Assembly (NCBI GenBank): GCA_902613595.1
Contig: CACMHY010000004.1
Location: forward strand, 1-64,000
Direction of reading: 5' to 3'
DNA length: 64,000 nt
Source of the DNA: an uncultured Bacteroidota bacterium
GTDB lineage: Bacteria; Bacteroidota; Bacteroidia; Flavobacteriales; Flavobacteriaceae
In this document: one piece after another, positions 42,163 to 50,941 of the stretch
Numbering within the stretch: the stretch's first letter is position 1
How the letters are laid out: the number at the start of each line of letters is the position of its first letter
The notes under the pieces: model-generated
Told to the model about the DNA's origin: nothing
What the model saw: the letters and a program-made list of their open reading frames with translations, nothing else
The model's database searches: none
Made by a program: the position numbers and the translations under genes

Positions 42163-44026
42163 TTTTAAGTATGATGTTATAGTCGTAGGAGGCGGGCATG
42201 CGGGGTGTGAAGCTGCTGCAGCTTCAGCCAATCTTGGTTCTAAAACTCTTTTGGTCACAATGAATCTTCAAAATTTAGCACAGATGTCTTGTAATCCTGC
42301 TATGGGCGGGATCGCCAAAGGACAAATAGTAAGAGAAATCGATGCTTTAGGGGGTTATAGCGGTATTGTTTCGGATAGGTCCGCAATTCAGTATAAAATG
42401 TTGAACCAGTCAAAAGGGCCCGCAATGTGGAGCCCCAGAGTTCAATCCGATAGAAGTTTGTTTACTCTCGAGTGGAGACAAAAACTAGAAAACACCCCTC
42501 TTCTTGATTTTTATCAGGAAATGGTAGTTGATTTGATTGTCAAAAATGATCAAGTTAAAGGAGTGATTACATCTCTGGGAGTTAAAATATTTTCAAAGAC
42601 AGTGGTTTTAACTAATGGAACTTTTTTAAATGGTCTGATACACATAGGGGAAAAAAACTTTAGTGGGGGACGCGTAGGGGAGAAAGCATCTTCTGGACTT
42701 ACAAAGTGTTTAGAAAATTTAGGTTTTATTTCTGGAAGAATGAAAACCGGAACCCCTCCTCGTGTCGATGGGCGCTCGTTAAGCTATTCTTTTATGTTGG
42801 AACAAAAAGGGGACATCAATCCTTCGAAATTTTCTTTTTCTGAGGAAACCTCACCGTTAAAAAACCAAAGAAGTTGTTATATAACTCATACAAATCCTGA
42901 AGTTCACAAAATTTTAAAGCAAGGGTTTGACAGATCTCCTATGTTCAACGGGTCTATTAAAAGTACAGGACCTAGATATTGTCCTTCTATAGAAGACAAA
43001 ATCGATAGGTTCAGCGATAAATTACAGCATCAAGTTTTTGTAGAACCTGAGGGCTGGAACACTCATGAGGTTTATGTGAACGGATTCTCCACCTCCCTCC
43101 CACACGACATACAGTTTAAGGCTTTAAGATCTGTCCGGGGTTTTGAGTCTGTAAAAATTTTAAGACCAGGCTACGCTATTGAGTATGATTATTTTCCACC
43201 GACACAATTGTTTCATTCACTCGAAACTAAATTGATTCAAAATTTGTTTTTTGCTGGACAAATTAACGGAACAACAGGATACGAAGAAGCAGCGGCCCAA
43301 GGAATTATAGCAGGTATAAATGCGCACCAGAAAAACAATAATAAAAACCCACTTATTCTTGGAAGGCATGAGGCATATATAGGCGTACTAATTGACGATC
43401 TTATTCTTAAAGGCACTGAGGAACCATATCGTATGTTTACTTCTCGAGCCGAATACAGAACCCTTTTGAGACAAGATAATGCCGATGAAAGGCTGACACC
43501 TATATCTTTTAAGTTAGGCTTGGCATCCAAAGAAAGACTAAAAAAAGTTGAAGAAAAACTAAAAAAACGCAGTGGTCTTGTTAAATTTTTAAAAAATAAA
43601 AGTTTCACAGTAAAAGAAGCAAATGATTTATTAGCTAATAAGAATGAAAATTTAATAAAACAAACAGACAAGTACTCTAAGCTTTTGTCACGCCCAAACA
43701 TTTCTAGGTCTGATTTAAATTGTTTTAACGAACTAAATTCTTTCATTAAGAAATCGAATATAGATGATTGCGTATTTGAGCAAGCTGAGATAGAAATAAA
43801 ATATTCAGGATATATAGAAAAAGAGAAAAAAAATGCAGACAAGTTAAAACGTTTAGAGAATATAAAGATACCTTCAAGCTTCAATTTTGATAAACTCGCA
43901 TCTTTATCATTCGAGGCAAAAGAAAAATTAAACAAGCTACGGCCTAAAACACTAGCCCAGGCATCTAGAATTAGTGGAGTTAATCCAAGTGATATAAGTG
44001 TTCTTTTAGTATCCATGGGCCGATAA
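42155..44026 (+). CDS. mnmG: tRNA uridine-5-carboxymethylaminomethyl modification enzyme MnmG
   Basis: A 623-residue FAD protein that with MnmE installs cmnm5 or nm5 at wobble U34. It has the FAD dinucleotide motif VVVGGGHAGCEAAAASA, the conserved MSCNPAMGGIAKGQ and GRVGEKAS blocks, PGYAIEYDYF, INGTTGYEEAAAQG, and the helical C-terminal MnmE- and tRNA-binding domain (ASRISGVNPSDISVLL). Length is typical. It overlaps ybeY by 8 bases and is bracketed by two parS-like sites. Confidence 0.97.
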   Translation: MFDFKYDVIVVGGGHAGCEAAAASANLGSKTLLVTMNLQNLAQMSCNPAMGGIAKGQIVREIDALGGYSGIVSDRSAIQYKMLNQSKGPAMWSPRVQSDRSLFTLEWRQKLENTPLLDFYQEMVVDLIVKNDQVKGVITSLGVKIFSKTVVLTNGTFLNGLIHIGEKNFSGGRVGEKASSGLTKCLENLGFISGRMKTGTPPRVDGRSLSYSFMLEQKGDINPSKFSFSEETSPLKNQRSCYITHTNPEVHKILKQGFDRSPMFNGSIKSTGPRYCPSIEDKIDRFSDKLQHQVFVEPEGWNTHEVYVNGFSTSLPHDIQFKALRSVRGFESVKILRPGYAIEYDYFPPTQLFHSLETKLIQNLFFAGQINGTTGYEEAAAQGIIAGINAHQKNNNKNPLILGRHEAYIGVLIDDLILKGTEEPYRMFTSRAEYRTLLRQDNADERLTPISFKLGLASKERLKKVEEKLKKRSGLVKFLKNKSFTVKEANDLLANKNENLIKQTDKYSKLLSRPNISRSDLNCFNELNSFIKKSNIDDCVFEQAEIEIKYSGYIEKEKKNADKLKRLENIKIPSSFNFDKLASLSFEAKEKLNKLRPKTLAQASRISGVNPSDISVLLVSMGR

Positions 44027-44035
44027 AAGTAAAAT

Positions 44036-44896
44036 TTGTTTCACGTGGAACAACACGATTCTCATAAATCAAAATTCAAAGTAAAAGATCACTTAGTTTC
44101 AGGAGAATATTTTGATGTTATTTGGAACAAATCTAGAACAATAGCTAAAACTCACATTGAAAACATAAAAGACATTTCAATATATTACAAGTCCCCAAAT
44201 TACGATTCATTTAAAAACACACCAAAAAGTAGTTTAGACATTATCTATTTTCTTGTTCAAAAGGTAATGTTTAGATATAAGCTCTTTCTAATCAGAATTT
44301 ATTTAAAAGGGAATAAAATATTAGATTACGGAGCAGGTTCAGGCAAATTTGCAGCATATCTATCAAAAAAAAACCTAAAAACTTCTGCCCTAGAGCCTTA
44401 CAATAAAGAAATTAACAGTCAACCACTTTTAAACATAAATGTTTTCAAAAATATTGATGACATCCCTAAATCTAATAGGTATGACGGAGTAACTTTATGG
44501 CATGTTCTGGAGCATCTTAAAAATCCTGAACAGGTACTATCTGAAATTCACAATCTTTTAGATAAAAAAGGAGTTTTAATTATAGCAGTACCAAATATAA
44601 ATAGTTTTGATGCAAGGCATTACAACTCCTTGTGGGCAGCATTTGATGTACCAAGGCATATATGGCATTTTACAAGCAAAGGAATAATCTCTTTAGTTGA
44701 ATCCAGAGGGTTTAAATTTGAAAAAAAATATCCTTTATTTTTGGATGCGTTTTATATTTCTTATATATCTGAAAAGCACAAAAATTCCAGCTTTGCATTT
44801 ATTCGAGCATTTTTCGTTGCTTTAATATCAAATTTTTGCGCTTTATTTAATAAAGAGTTCTCTTCCATTGTTTTTATTTTTACAAAGTCTATTTAA
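44036..44896 (+). CDS. Class I SAM-dependent methyltransferase
   Basis: A 286-residue methyltransferase: SAM motif I LDYGAGSGKFAAYL (about residue 97), motif for the acidic loop ALEPYN, and TLWHVLEHLKNPEQVLSEI. This type often follows mnmG in flavobacteria and its substrate is unknown. The start is a TTG at 44036 that lies in a parS site, so the N-terminal MFHVEQ is a by-product of parS. No ATG is available before the family's KVKDHLVSGEYF block. Its end overlaps the convergent holB stop by 8 bases. Confidence 0.85.
   Translation: MFHVEQHDSHKSKFKVKDHLVSGEYFDVIWNKSRTIAKTHIENIKDISIYYKSPNYDSFKNTPKSSLDIIYFLVQKVMFRYKLFLIRIYLKGNKILDYGAGSGKFAAYLSKKNLKTSALEPYNKEINSQPLLNINVFKNIDDIPKSNRYDGVTLWHVLEHLKNPEQVLSEIHNLLDKKGVLIIAVPNINSFDARHYNSLWAAFDVPRHIWHFTSKGIISLVESRGFKFEKKYPLFLDAFYISYISEKHKNSSFAFIRAFFVALISNFCALFNKEFSSIVFIFTKSI
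44037..44052. promoter_or_regulatory. Perfect parS site
   Basis: TGTTTCACGTGGAACA is an exact match to the palindromic consensus TGTTYCACGTGRAACA bound by chromosomal ParB/Spo0J. It overlaps the start of the methyltransferase gene just after mnmG. Confidence 0.85.
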
Positions 44897-46004
44897 CACC
44901 TAGATAAATCAATTTAGATAATCTCAAAGCAAGATTGACAAATAGCATTTTCACATTTCCATTTCTTAAAACGTTATAATGAGTTTGTTCAAAAAGAGAT
45001 ACTAATTCTTTAATATTATTGTCATTAATGTAGGGTGCAATTCTTGACAAATCAAAATTAGTTTTAGATTGAAAAGTTACAATATCGTCTAGAGAATAGT
45101 TCAATAAATATGCATCTCTGAAAAATTGAATACCGAATTTTAAAAAAGTCTTTTGTTCTTCTTTCCCGAATTTACAAAGAGAAGCAGACCAACTCATTAA
45201 TTCAATAATTAGTTTTTTGTTTTTATTGACTTTAAAAGCCGTTCGTAGGCCTTCAATCAAGAGAGTTTCGTACTCTTTGTATTCATCATTGCTAATCAAG
45301 TCAAGTAAATCATTATAGTTACCTTGAGCCTTTACAACTAAACTTTCAGAATTATCAGTTTTTTTCTTGATCACATCCATAAGGGAGGAGTTATCAATAG
45401 GCCCTAAATTAGTAATCTGACACCTGGATACTATTGTGGGTAAGACTTCTTCTTGATTCTCGGCAATTAGTAAAAAAAAGGTATTCTTAGGGGGCTCTTC
45501 TAAAATTTTAAGAAACGCATTTGAAGCCTGATTACTCATCTTTTCCGCACCCCACACAATGCAAACTCTAGCGCCTCCATTAAAAGCTTTTAAAGAGATT
45601 TTTTTACGAACGTTTTCAATATCTGCAGTACTAATTAATCCCTGACGATTGCCAACATTAATAGATTCGAACCATTCACTATAGCTACCATATGGCTTAG
45701 TATCAATAAACATTAACCAATCTTGAATGTAATGGTGACTGTAAACTACATTTTCATTATTTTTTTTTACAACTGGCAGCACAAAATGTAAATCAGGATG
45801 TTGACATCTTTCACTTAGTTTCCTTGTGACTTTACTTACACTCTTGTTTTCCAAAAGAGATAACGAAAACTCTATAACTAAAGGAAGTGAACCATATCCT
45901 GAGGCACCTGTAAATAGTTGAGAATGAGGGACTTGATTCGTATCGATGAGATATTTTAATTTATTTTTAAGAATCTTTTGTCCTATAACTTTTGTCCAGA
46001 GCAT
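44889..46004 (-). CDS. holB: DNA polymerase III subunit delta'
   Basis: A 371-residue clamp-loader subunit. AAA+ layout with VIGQKILKNKLKYLI..NQVPHSQLFTG at the N-terminus and the sensor region NASNAFLKILEEPP..TFFLLI...LPTIVSRCQ. The P-loop is degenerate (GASGYGSLP, without GK[ST]), consistent with delta' being a non-ATPase stator. The clamp loader places the beta clamp on primed DNA. A TATATTTA box ends 3 bases before the ATG. Convergent with the methyltransferase. Confidence 0.88.
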   Translation of the reverse strand: MLWTKVIGQKILKNKLKYLIDTNQVPHSQLFTGASGYGSLPLVIEFSLSLLENKSVSKVTRKLSERCQHPDLHFVLPVVKKNNENVVYSHHYIQDWLMFIDTKPYGSYSEWFESINVGNRQGLISTADIENVRKKISLKAFNGGARVCIVWGAEKMSNQASNAFLKILEEPPKNTFFLLIAENQEEVLPTIVSRCQITNLGPIDNSSLMDVIKKKTDNSESLVVKAQGNYNDLLDLISNDEYKEYETLLIEGLRTAFKVNKNKKLIIELMSWSASLCKFGKEEQKTFLKFGIQFFRDAYLLNYSLDDIVTFQSKTNFDLSRIAPYINDNNIKELVSLFEQTHYNVLRNGNVKMLFVNLALRLSKLIYLGVK

Positions 46005-46007
46005 AAG

Positions 46008-46015
46008 TAAATATA
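46008..46015 (-). promoter_or_regulatory. -7 box TATATTTA before holB
   Basis: Minus strand, 3 bases before the ATG. If used, the transcript would be leaderless or start inside the gene. Confidence 0.45.
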
Positions 46016-46058
46016 AAGCAACTAAATATCAAAAACATTACATCTTTTTAAAAATAAA

Positions 46059-46088
46059 TTGATAAAATATGCCTTTATTGTATTTTTG
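46059..46088 (+). promoter_or_regulatory. pgk promoter: TTG-19-TATTTTTG
   Basis: TTG at 46059-46061, a 19-base spacer and TATTTTTG at 46081-46088, the clearest full -33/-7 promoter in the window, 13 bases before the pgk ATG. Confidence 0.7.
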
Positions 46089-46101
46089 AGAAAATCAAAA
46101 A

Positions 46102-47289
46102 ATGCGAACATTAAAGGACATAAACTTTGAAGGTCAGCGAGCAATTGTTCGTGTTGACTTTAATGTCCCCTTAGACAAAGATTTACAAATAACTGATATA
46201 ACACGAATAAAGGCAGCAAAACCCACAATAGACTATATTTTGTCAAAGGGAGGTAGCTGTGTGTTGCTTTCACATCTAGGTAGGCCAAATGGTTTTGAAC
46301 AGAGCCTTTCATTTCAAAATATAATAGATAAAGTGTCTGAAATTTTGGAGACTAAAGTTCAATTCTGTAAGACTAGTATCGGCCCTATCGCTCAAACCAA
46401 AGCAGACTCGTTGATGCCCGGAGAAGTATTGTTAATGGAAAACCTTCGATTCAACGCAGAAGAGACTGAAGGCGATGTAGTTTTTTCTGAAAGACTATCC
46501 AAACTTGGGACAATCTTTGTCAACGATGCTTTTGGAACAGCACACAGACCCCATGCATCTACCACAATTATTGCTAATTTTTTCCAAAATAATAAGTGTT
46601 TTGGCAGCCTTTTAGAAAAAGAGGTTTTGGCTATAGATAAAGTTATTAAAGATGGCACACCTCCAATTTTAGCCATACTTGGAGGTGCTAAAGTATCCAC
46701 AAAAATCACAATAATAGAAAGCCTGTTGGAAAAAGTGAACCACCTTATTATAGGTGGGGGTATGGTATATACATTTACAAAAGCGCTTGGGGGAAAAGTA
46801 GGAAATTCAATCTGCGAATTAGATTATTGCGATTATGCATTAGATTTAATTGATAAAGCAAAACAGAAGAACGTGAAATTGCATTTTCCAATTGATGTTG
46901 TCGCAGGGAATAGTTTTAGCAATGAGGCAAAGCAGAAAATTTTCGATGTTATGAAAATTGGGACTGGTTGGGAAGCCTTGGATGCTGGCCCAAAAAGCAT
47001 AAAAAGGTTTCATGATGTTATAATAAAGTGTAAAACCATTCTGTGGAATGGTCCGCTTGGAGTGTTCGAGTTTCCCAACTTTTCAGCAGGAACAATAGCT
47101 GCTGGTAAATCAATTGCTGAAGCAACTATCAATGGATCCTTTTCTCTAGTAGGAGGAGGAGACTCAGTTGCTGCTGTAAAAAAGTTTAAAATGGACAATG
47201 ACATGAGCTACATAAGTACTGGCGGTGGAGCAATGTTAGAAAGTTTAGAGGGTAAAACTCTTCCAGGAATTGCTGCTTTGAATCAATAA
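46102..47289 (+). CDS. pgk: Phosphoglycerate kinase
   Basis: A 395-residue glycolytic kinase (1,3-bisphosphoglycerate + ADP to 3-phosphoglycerate + ATP). N-domain RVDFNVPLD and LLSHLGRPNG, catalytic RFNAEET region, LGGAKVSTKI, hinge, and C-domain LWNGPLGVFEF and VGGGDSVAAVKK with the final STGGGAMLESLEG. Complete and normal. Followed 2 bases on by a DUF4837 lipoprotein gene. Confidence 0.98.
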   Translation: MRTLKDINFEGQRAIVRVDFNVPLDKDLQITDITRIKAAKPTIDYILSKGGSCVLLSHLGRPNGFEQSLSFQNIIDKVSEILETKVQFCKTSIGPIAQTKADSLMPGEVLLMENLRFNAEETEGDVVFSERLSKLGTIFVNDAFGTAHRPHASTTIIANFFQNNKCFGSLLEKEVLAIDKVIKDGTPPILAILGGAKVSTKITIIESLLEKVNHLIIGGGMVYTFTKALGGKVGNSICELDYCDYALDLIDKAKQKNVKLHFPIDVVAGNSFSNEAKQKIFDVMKIGTGWEALDAGPKSIKRFHDVIIKCKTILWNGPLGVFEFPNFSAGTIAAGKSIAEATINGSFSLVGGGDSVAAVKKFKMDNDMSYISTGGGAMLESLEGKTLPGIAALNQ

Positions 47290-47291
47290 CT

Positions 47292-48269
47292 ATGAAAAAC
47301 ATTATAGTTTTTTTATTATTCGTATTATTTTCAATAAACTCCTGCAATAGTAAGGCTGATAAGTCTAAAGCATTTATTCCTGATTCTAGTGGTAATTTAA
47401 ACCACATATCAGTTATAATGCCAACTTCAGACTGGAAAGGGCAATTAGGTAAATCGGTACGAGATAATTTAAGCAAGGCATATGAAGGTCTTCCATTTGA
47501 TGAACCTCAATTTTCACTTGATTACTTGAACCCTAAAGTATTTTCTGGATTTGCAAGACAGAGTAGAAATATAATTTGGTTCCAGACAGATTCCATTCCC
47601 AGATTTCAGCTTGCAAAGGATCAATTTTCACGTCCTCAAATAGTTGGCTTAGTAACCGGTGAAGATTCAGAAGTCCAACAATTTTTTTTTGAAGAAAATC
47701 TGGCGTTATTTACCCAAACCATAAGTGAGAACGAGCGAAAAGAAAAGTTAAGGAGAATAAACAAATCTCCAACTAAAGATAAAAACCTTAAAAGACGTTT
47801 TGGGTATAATTTAGTTTACCCTTCAGTTTATAAAGTAGTAAAAGACACTTCTAATTTTATTTGGATACAAAAGCAAATTCAAAAAGGACATCTTAATATT
47901 ATTGCATATGAAATATTTGATAGTATATCAGAAAATAATTTTAATACTAAAATTTTGAATATAAGAGATTCGATAGGTAAACTTTATATTCCAGGCCGCA
48001 TTAGCGGCAGCTATATGATCACAGAGCGAGCTTATCAACCTTATTTTTATAAAGTTGAATTGGATGGTAAAAAAGGTTATTTAACAAAAGGAACGTGGGA
48101 AGTAGCTAATGACTTTATGGCTGGACCATTTGTAAATTATATGATCAAGGATAGTTTAACTAAAAATTGGATGGTTATCGAGGGTTTCACTTTCGCCCCT
48201 TCGATGAATAAAAGGGATTACATGTTTGAATTAAATACAATAATAACCACCATTAAAAAAGTAAATTAA
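47292..48269 (+). CDS. DUF4837 family lipoprotein
   Basis: A 325-residue lipoprotein (lipobox FSINSC at about residue 18) with the DUF4837 layout: [22 protein letters not shown] at the start of the mature part and a central block ending [15 protein letters not shown]. Common downstream of pgk in flavobacteria; function unknown. Probably cotranscribed with pgk. Its stop overlaps the convergent tatA stop by 4 bases. Confidence 0.85.
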   Translation: MKNIIVFLLFVLFSINSCNSKADKSKAFIPDSSGNLNHISVIMPTSDWKGQLGKSVRDNLSKAYEGLPFDEPQFSLDYLNPKVFSGFARQSRNIIWFQTDSIPRFQLAKDQFSRPQIVGLVTGEDSEVQQFFFEENLALFTQTISENERKEKLRRINKSPTKDKNLKRRFGYNLVYPSVYKVVKDTSNFIWIQKQIQKGHLNIIAYEIFDSISENNFNTKILNIRDSIGKLYIPGRISGSYMITERAYQPYFYKVELDGKKGYLTKGTWEVANDFMAGPFVNYMIKDSLTKNWMVIEGFTFAPSMNKRDYMFELNTIITTIKKVN

Positions 48270-48460
48270 GCTTTTCTATCTTTATCTAGTTTAGCTGGAT
48301 CATCCTCTTCTTTTGTAGCATTCTTAAACTCTTTGATTCCACTACCTAAACCTTTCATTAATTCTGGGATTTTGCGTCCCCCGAAGAGTAATAACACAAC
48401 TGCTATTATCAAAATTATTTGTGGTGCTCCTATCATACCTAAAAATGTTAAAATCAACAT
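48266..48460 (-). CDS. tatA: Sec-independent translocase TatA/TatE family subunit
   Basis: A 64-residue protein with one N-terminal helix and an amphipathic helix: the hinge [21 protein letters not shown] is diagnostic for TatA/E. It forms the pore-like assemblies that move folded twin-arginine proteins across the inner membrane. tatC is not in this window. Divergent from the M23 peptidase gene. Confidence 0.94.
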   Translation of the reverse strand: MLILTFLGMIGAPQIILIIAVVLLLFGGRKIPELMKGLGSGIKEFKNATKEEDDPAKLDKDRKA

Positions 48461-48550
48461 GATTTAATATTATTTAACAAATGTACAGAAATATTTAATT
48501 TCAAATACAGGAAAATTCTTTCCTTCAATTTGATCACCCTAAGTTATCCT

Positions 48551-48558
48551 TATCTTTA
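48551..48558 (+). promoter_or_regulatory. -7-like box TATCTTTA before the M23 peptidase
   Basis: 8 bases before the ATG, same sequence as before glnS. A TATCTTTA also precedes purD with a longer gap. Confidence 0.45.
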
Positions 48559-48566
48559 CCATTATA

Positions 48567-49442
48567 ATGAAAGATAAAGTAAATAAAAAAAGAAAATTTT
48601 TTCAAAGGTTAAGGAATCCTTACATTATAATGATAATTGACGAGGAAACCTTTGAAGAAAAGGGTCAGATCAGGACTTCAAGATTCAAAAGTATTCTAGT
48701 TTCATTGTTATTGATATGTATTTCCTCAGTTTTGATTTTTACAATAATCTCCTACACTTCATTAAAAGAATATATTCCAGGATATGATTCATCTGAAATA
48801 CGGGCTAAAGCAATTCAGAATCTATTTCTCACAGATTCCCTTATTCAATTATATAACCAAAATTTAAAATATTTGAATTCAGTTAAAAGAGTTTTAACTG
48901 AAGATATTTCCTTAAAGGACCAAGATTCATTGCTGGTTATTCAAGAAACCCCTGTTATTAAAGATGAATTTAATCCAGAATTAATATTAGAGGATTCTTT
49001 ACTCAGAGTTTTTGTTTCTCAGCAAGACAAATATAGTCCAGTATCAAGAAATGAAATGAAATTAAATACATTTTTATTTCCTCCTGTAAATGGACAAATA
49101 TCACAGCCCTTTGATAGAGATAAATCTCACTATGCAATTGATATTGCTGTCAAAAAAAATATGCCAGTAAAGGCGATTGCTGATGGAACAGTTATATTTT
49201 CAGAATGGACCTCAGAGACAGGCTATGTCATTATTTTGGAACACAATTTAGGTCTTTTGTCAGTTTACAAGCATAATTCTTCATTAAATAAAAGGCAGGG
49301 AGAATCAGTAATATCTGGAGAAGTGATCGCCACTGCCGGAAATACGGGCGAGTATTCTACTGGTTACCACCTTCATTTTGAGCTATGGATGGATGGTTAT
49401 CCGATGGACCCTGAAAACTTTTTTAATTTTTCTGCCCAATGA
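48567..49442 (+). CDS. Membrane-anchored M23 metallopeptidase (LytM-type)
   Basis: A 291-residue bitopic protein: short basic N-terminus, one membrane helix (about 36-58), a helical juxtamembrane region and a C-terminal M23 domain. The zinc and catalytic residues are present: HYAID (HxxxD) and YHLHFELW (HxH). It cleaves or senses peptidoglycan cross-links, or activates other hydrolases. It overlaps the GH3 gene as ATGA (49439-49442) and heads a four-gene coupled operon. Confidence 0.92.
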   Translation: MKDKVNKKRKFFQRLRNPYIIMIIDEETFEEKGQIRTSRFKSILVSLLLICISSVLIFTIISYTSLKEYIPGYDSSEIRAKAIQNLFLTDSLIQLYNQNLKYLNSVKRVLTEDISLKDQDSLLVIQETPVIKDEFNPELILEDSLLRVFVSQQDKYSPVSRNEMKLNTFLFPPVNGQISQPFDRDKSHYAIDIAVKKNMPVKAIADGTVIFSEWTSETGYVIILEHNLGLLSVYKHNSSLNKRQGESVISGEVIATAGNTGEYSTGYHLHFELWMDGYPMDPENFFNFSAQ

Positions 49443-50941
49443 TTAAAAAACAAGGGGCTAAAATATTTGCTGCCTGGGCTCAAAGAAAGAATGAAAAATG
49501 GATAAAAAATCCCCTAAAAACACAAGAAAAAGTATTTAGGAATCTTATAAAAAATGGGAGGTATACACTTTTTGGTAAAGATCATAAGTTCGAAAAAATC
49601 AATAACATTAAATCTTTTAAAAGTAACATCCCAATAAGAGATTATGAGGGTATTCGTAGCTACATTAATAAAATTTTTTCAGGAAGGCAAAATATTTTAT
49701 GGCCTGGAAAGCCATTTTATTTTGCAAAGTCAAGTGGTACTACTTCTGGAGTAAAATATATTCCTATTACTAAAGATGCTATTCATCAGCAAATACGCGC
49801 TGCTAGGGAGGCTCTTTTAAATTATATTTATCATACAACTAATGTAGATATAGTAAACGGGAAACACATATTTATTCAAGGCAGCCCTTTATTAGATGAC
49901 AAAAATGGATTTTCATTAGGGCGTCTTTCAGGAATTGTAGCTCACCATGTACCTAGTTATCTACAAAAAAACAGGCTCCCTACTTGGGACACAAATTGCA
50001 TTCAAGACTGGGAATCTAAAGTTAATGCTATTGTTGACGAAACCTATGATAAGGACATGACAATTATTGGAGGTATACCCTCTTGGGTTCAGATGTATTT
50101 TGAAAAGTTAGTCTCAAAGACAAGTAAAAATATTGGAGATCTTTTTCCCAATTTTTCATTATTCGTATACGGGGGGGTCAACTTTGATCCCTACAAAGGA
50201 CTATTTCGAAAATTGATTGGGCGTGAAATTGATAGTATTGAATTTTATCCTGCCTCAGAAGGTTTTTTCGCATACCAGGATAATCAAAATGACAATGGAT
50301 TGTTATTATTGCTGGATCATGGAATTTACTACGAATTTGTTGTAGCAAGCACTTTTTTTGATCAAAAACCCGTTTTACATTCATTAAATGAGGTGATTTT
50401 AGGAGTTAATTATGTTATGATTATTTCCACTTCTGCAGGTCTTTGGAGGTATAATATTGGAGATACAATTAAGTTTGTAAACAAATACCCGTTCAGATTA
50501 ATTGTAAGCGGAAGACTAAAACATTTTATTTCTGCTTTTGGTGAACATGTAATAGTCAGCGAAGTAGAACAATCATTAAAAGAGGCTATTGAAAAGACAG
50601 AAGAAATTATAAGAGTTAAAGAATTTACGGTAGCTCCACAAATCACTCCTAAAGCTGGACTGCCTTATCATGAGTGGTTTATAGAATTTGAAACATCACC
50701 AAGAGAAAAAGACATTTTTGCAGCCAATATCGATTATGCAATGAGAAATAAAAACATTTACTATAATGATTTGATTGAAGGTAAAATATTAAGACCATTG
50801 GTAATTACAGAGGTACAGATAAATGGTTTCCAAAAGTACATGAAAAGTATAGGTAAGTTGGGAGGACAAAATAAAGTTCCAAGAGTCTCTGATGATAGAT
50901 TAATTGCAGTTAGTTTAGAAAAATATATAATTAATTTATGA
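49439..50941 (+). CDS. GH3 auxin-responsive-promoter family protein (acyl-adenylate-forming)
   Basis: A 500-residue member of the GH3 superfamily, bacterial branch. ANL-type features are FAKSSGTTSGVKYIPIT (the P-loop-like SSGTTSG, about residue 100), an FYPASEG(F) block, and RYNIGD with GRLKHFISAFGEHV near the C-terminal subdomain. Plant relatives join amino acids to acyl hormones, and the bacterial role is unknown. It overlaps neighbours on both sides by 4 bases, so it is translationally coupled to the M23 and glycosyltransferase genes. Confidence 0.9.
   Translation: MIKKQGAKIFAAWAQRKNEKWIKNPLKTQEKVFRNLIKNGRYTLFGKDHKFEKINNIKSFKSNIPIRDYEGIRSYINKIFSGRQNILWPGKPFYFAKSSGTTSGVKYIPITKDAIHQQIRAAREALLNYIYHTTNVDIVNGKHIFIQGSPLLDDKNGFSLGRLSGIVAHHVPSYLQKNRLPTWDTNCIQDWESKVNAIVDETYDKDMTIIGGIPSWVQMYFEKLVSKTSKNIGDLFPNFSLFVYGGVNFDPYKGLFRKLIGREIDSIEFYPASEGFFAYQDNQNDNGLLLLLDHGIYYEFVVASTFFDQKPVLHSLNEVILGVNYVMIISTSAGLWRYNIGDTIKFVNKYPFRLIVSGRLKHFISAFGEHVIVSEVEQSLKEAIEKTEEIIRVKEFTVAPQITPKAGLPYHEWFIEFETSPREKDIFAANIDYAMRNKNIYYNDLIEGKILRPLVITEVQINGFQKYMKSIGKLGGQNKVPRVSDDRLIAVSLEKYIINL

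Noticed and set aside
44889-46004. holB broken because it lacks a Walker A lysine
   Set aside because: Delta' subunits commonly have a degenerate P-loop; the rest of the protein is intact and full length.
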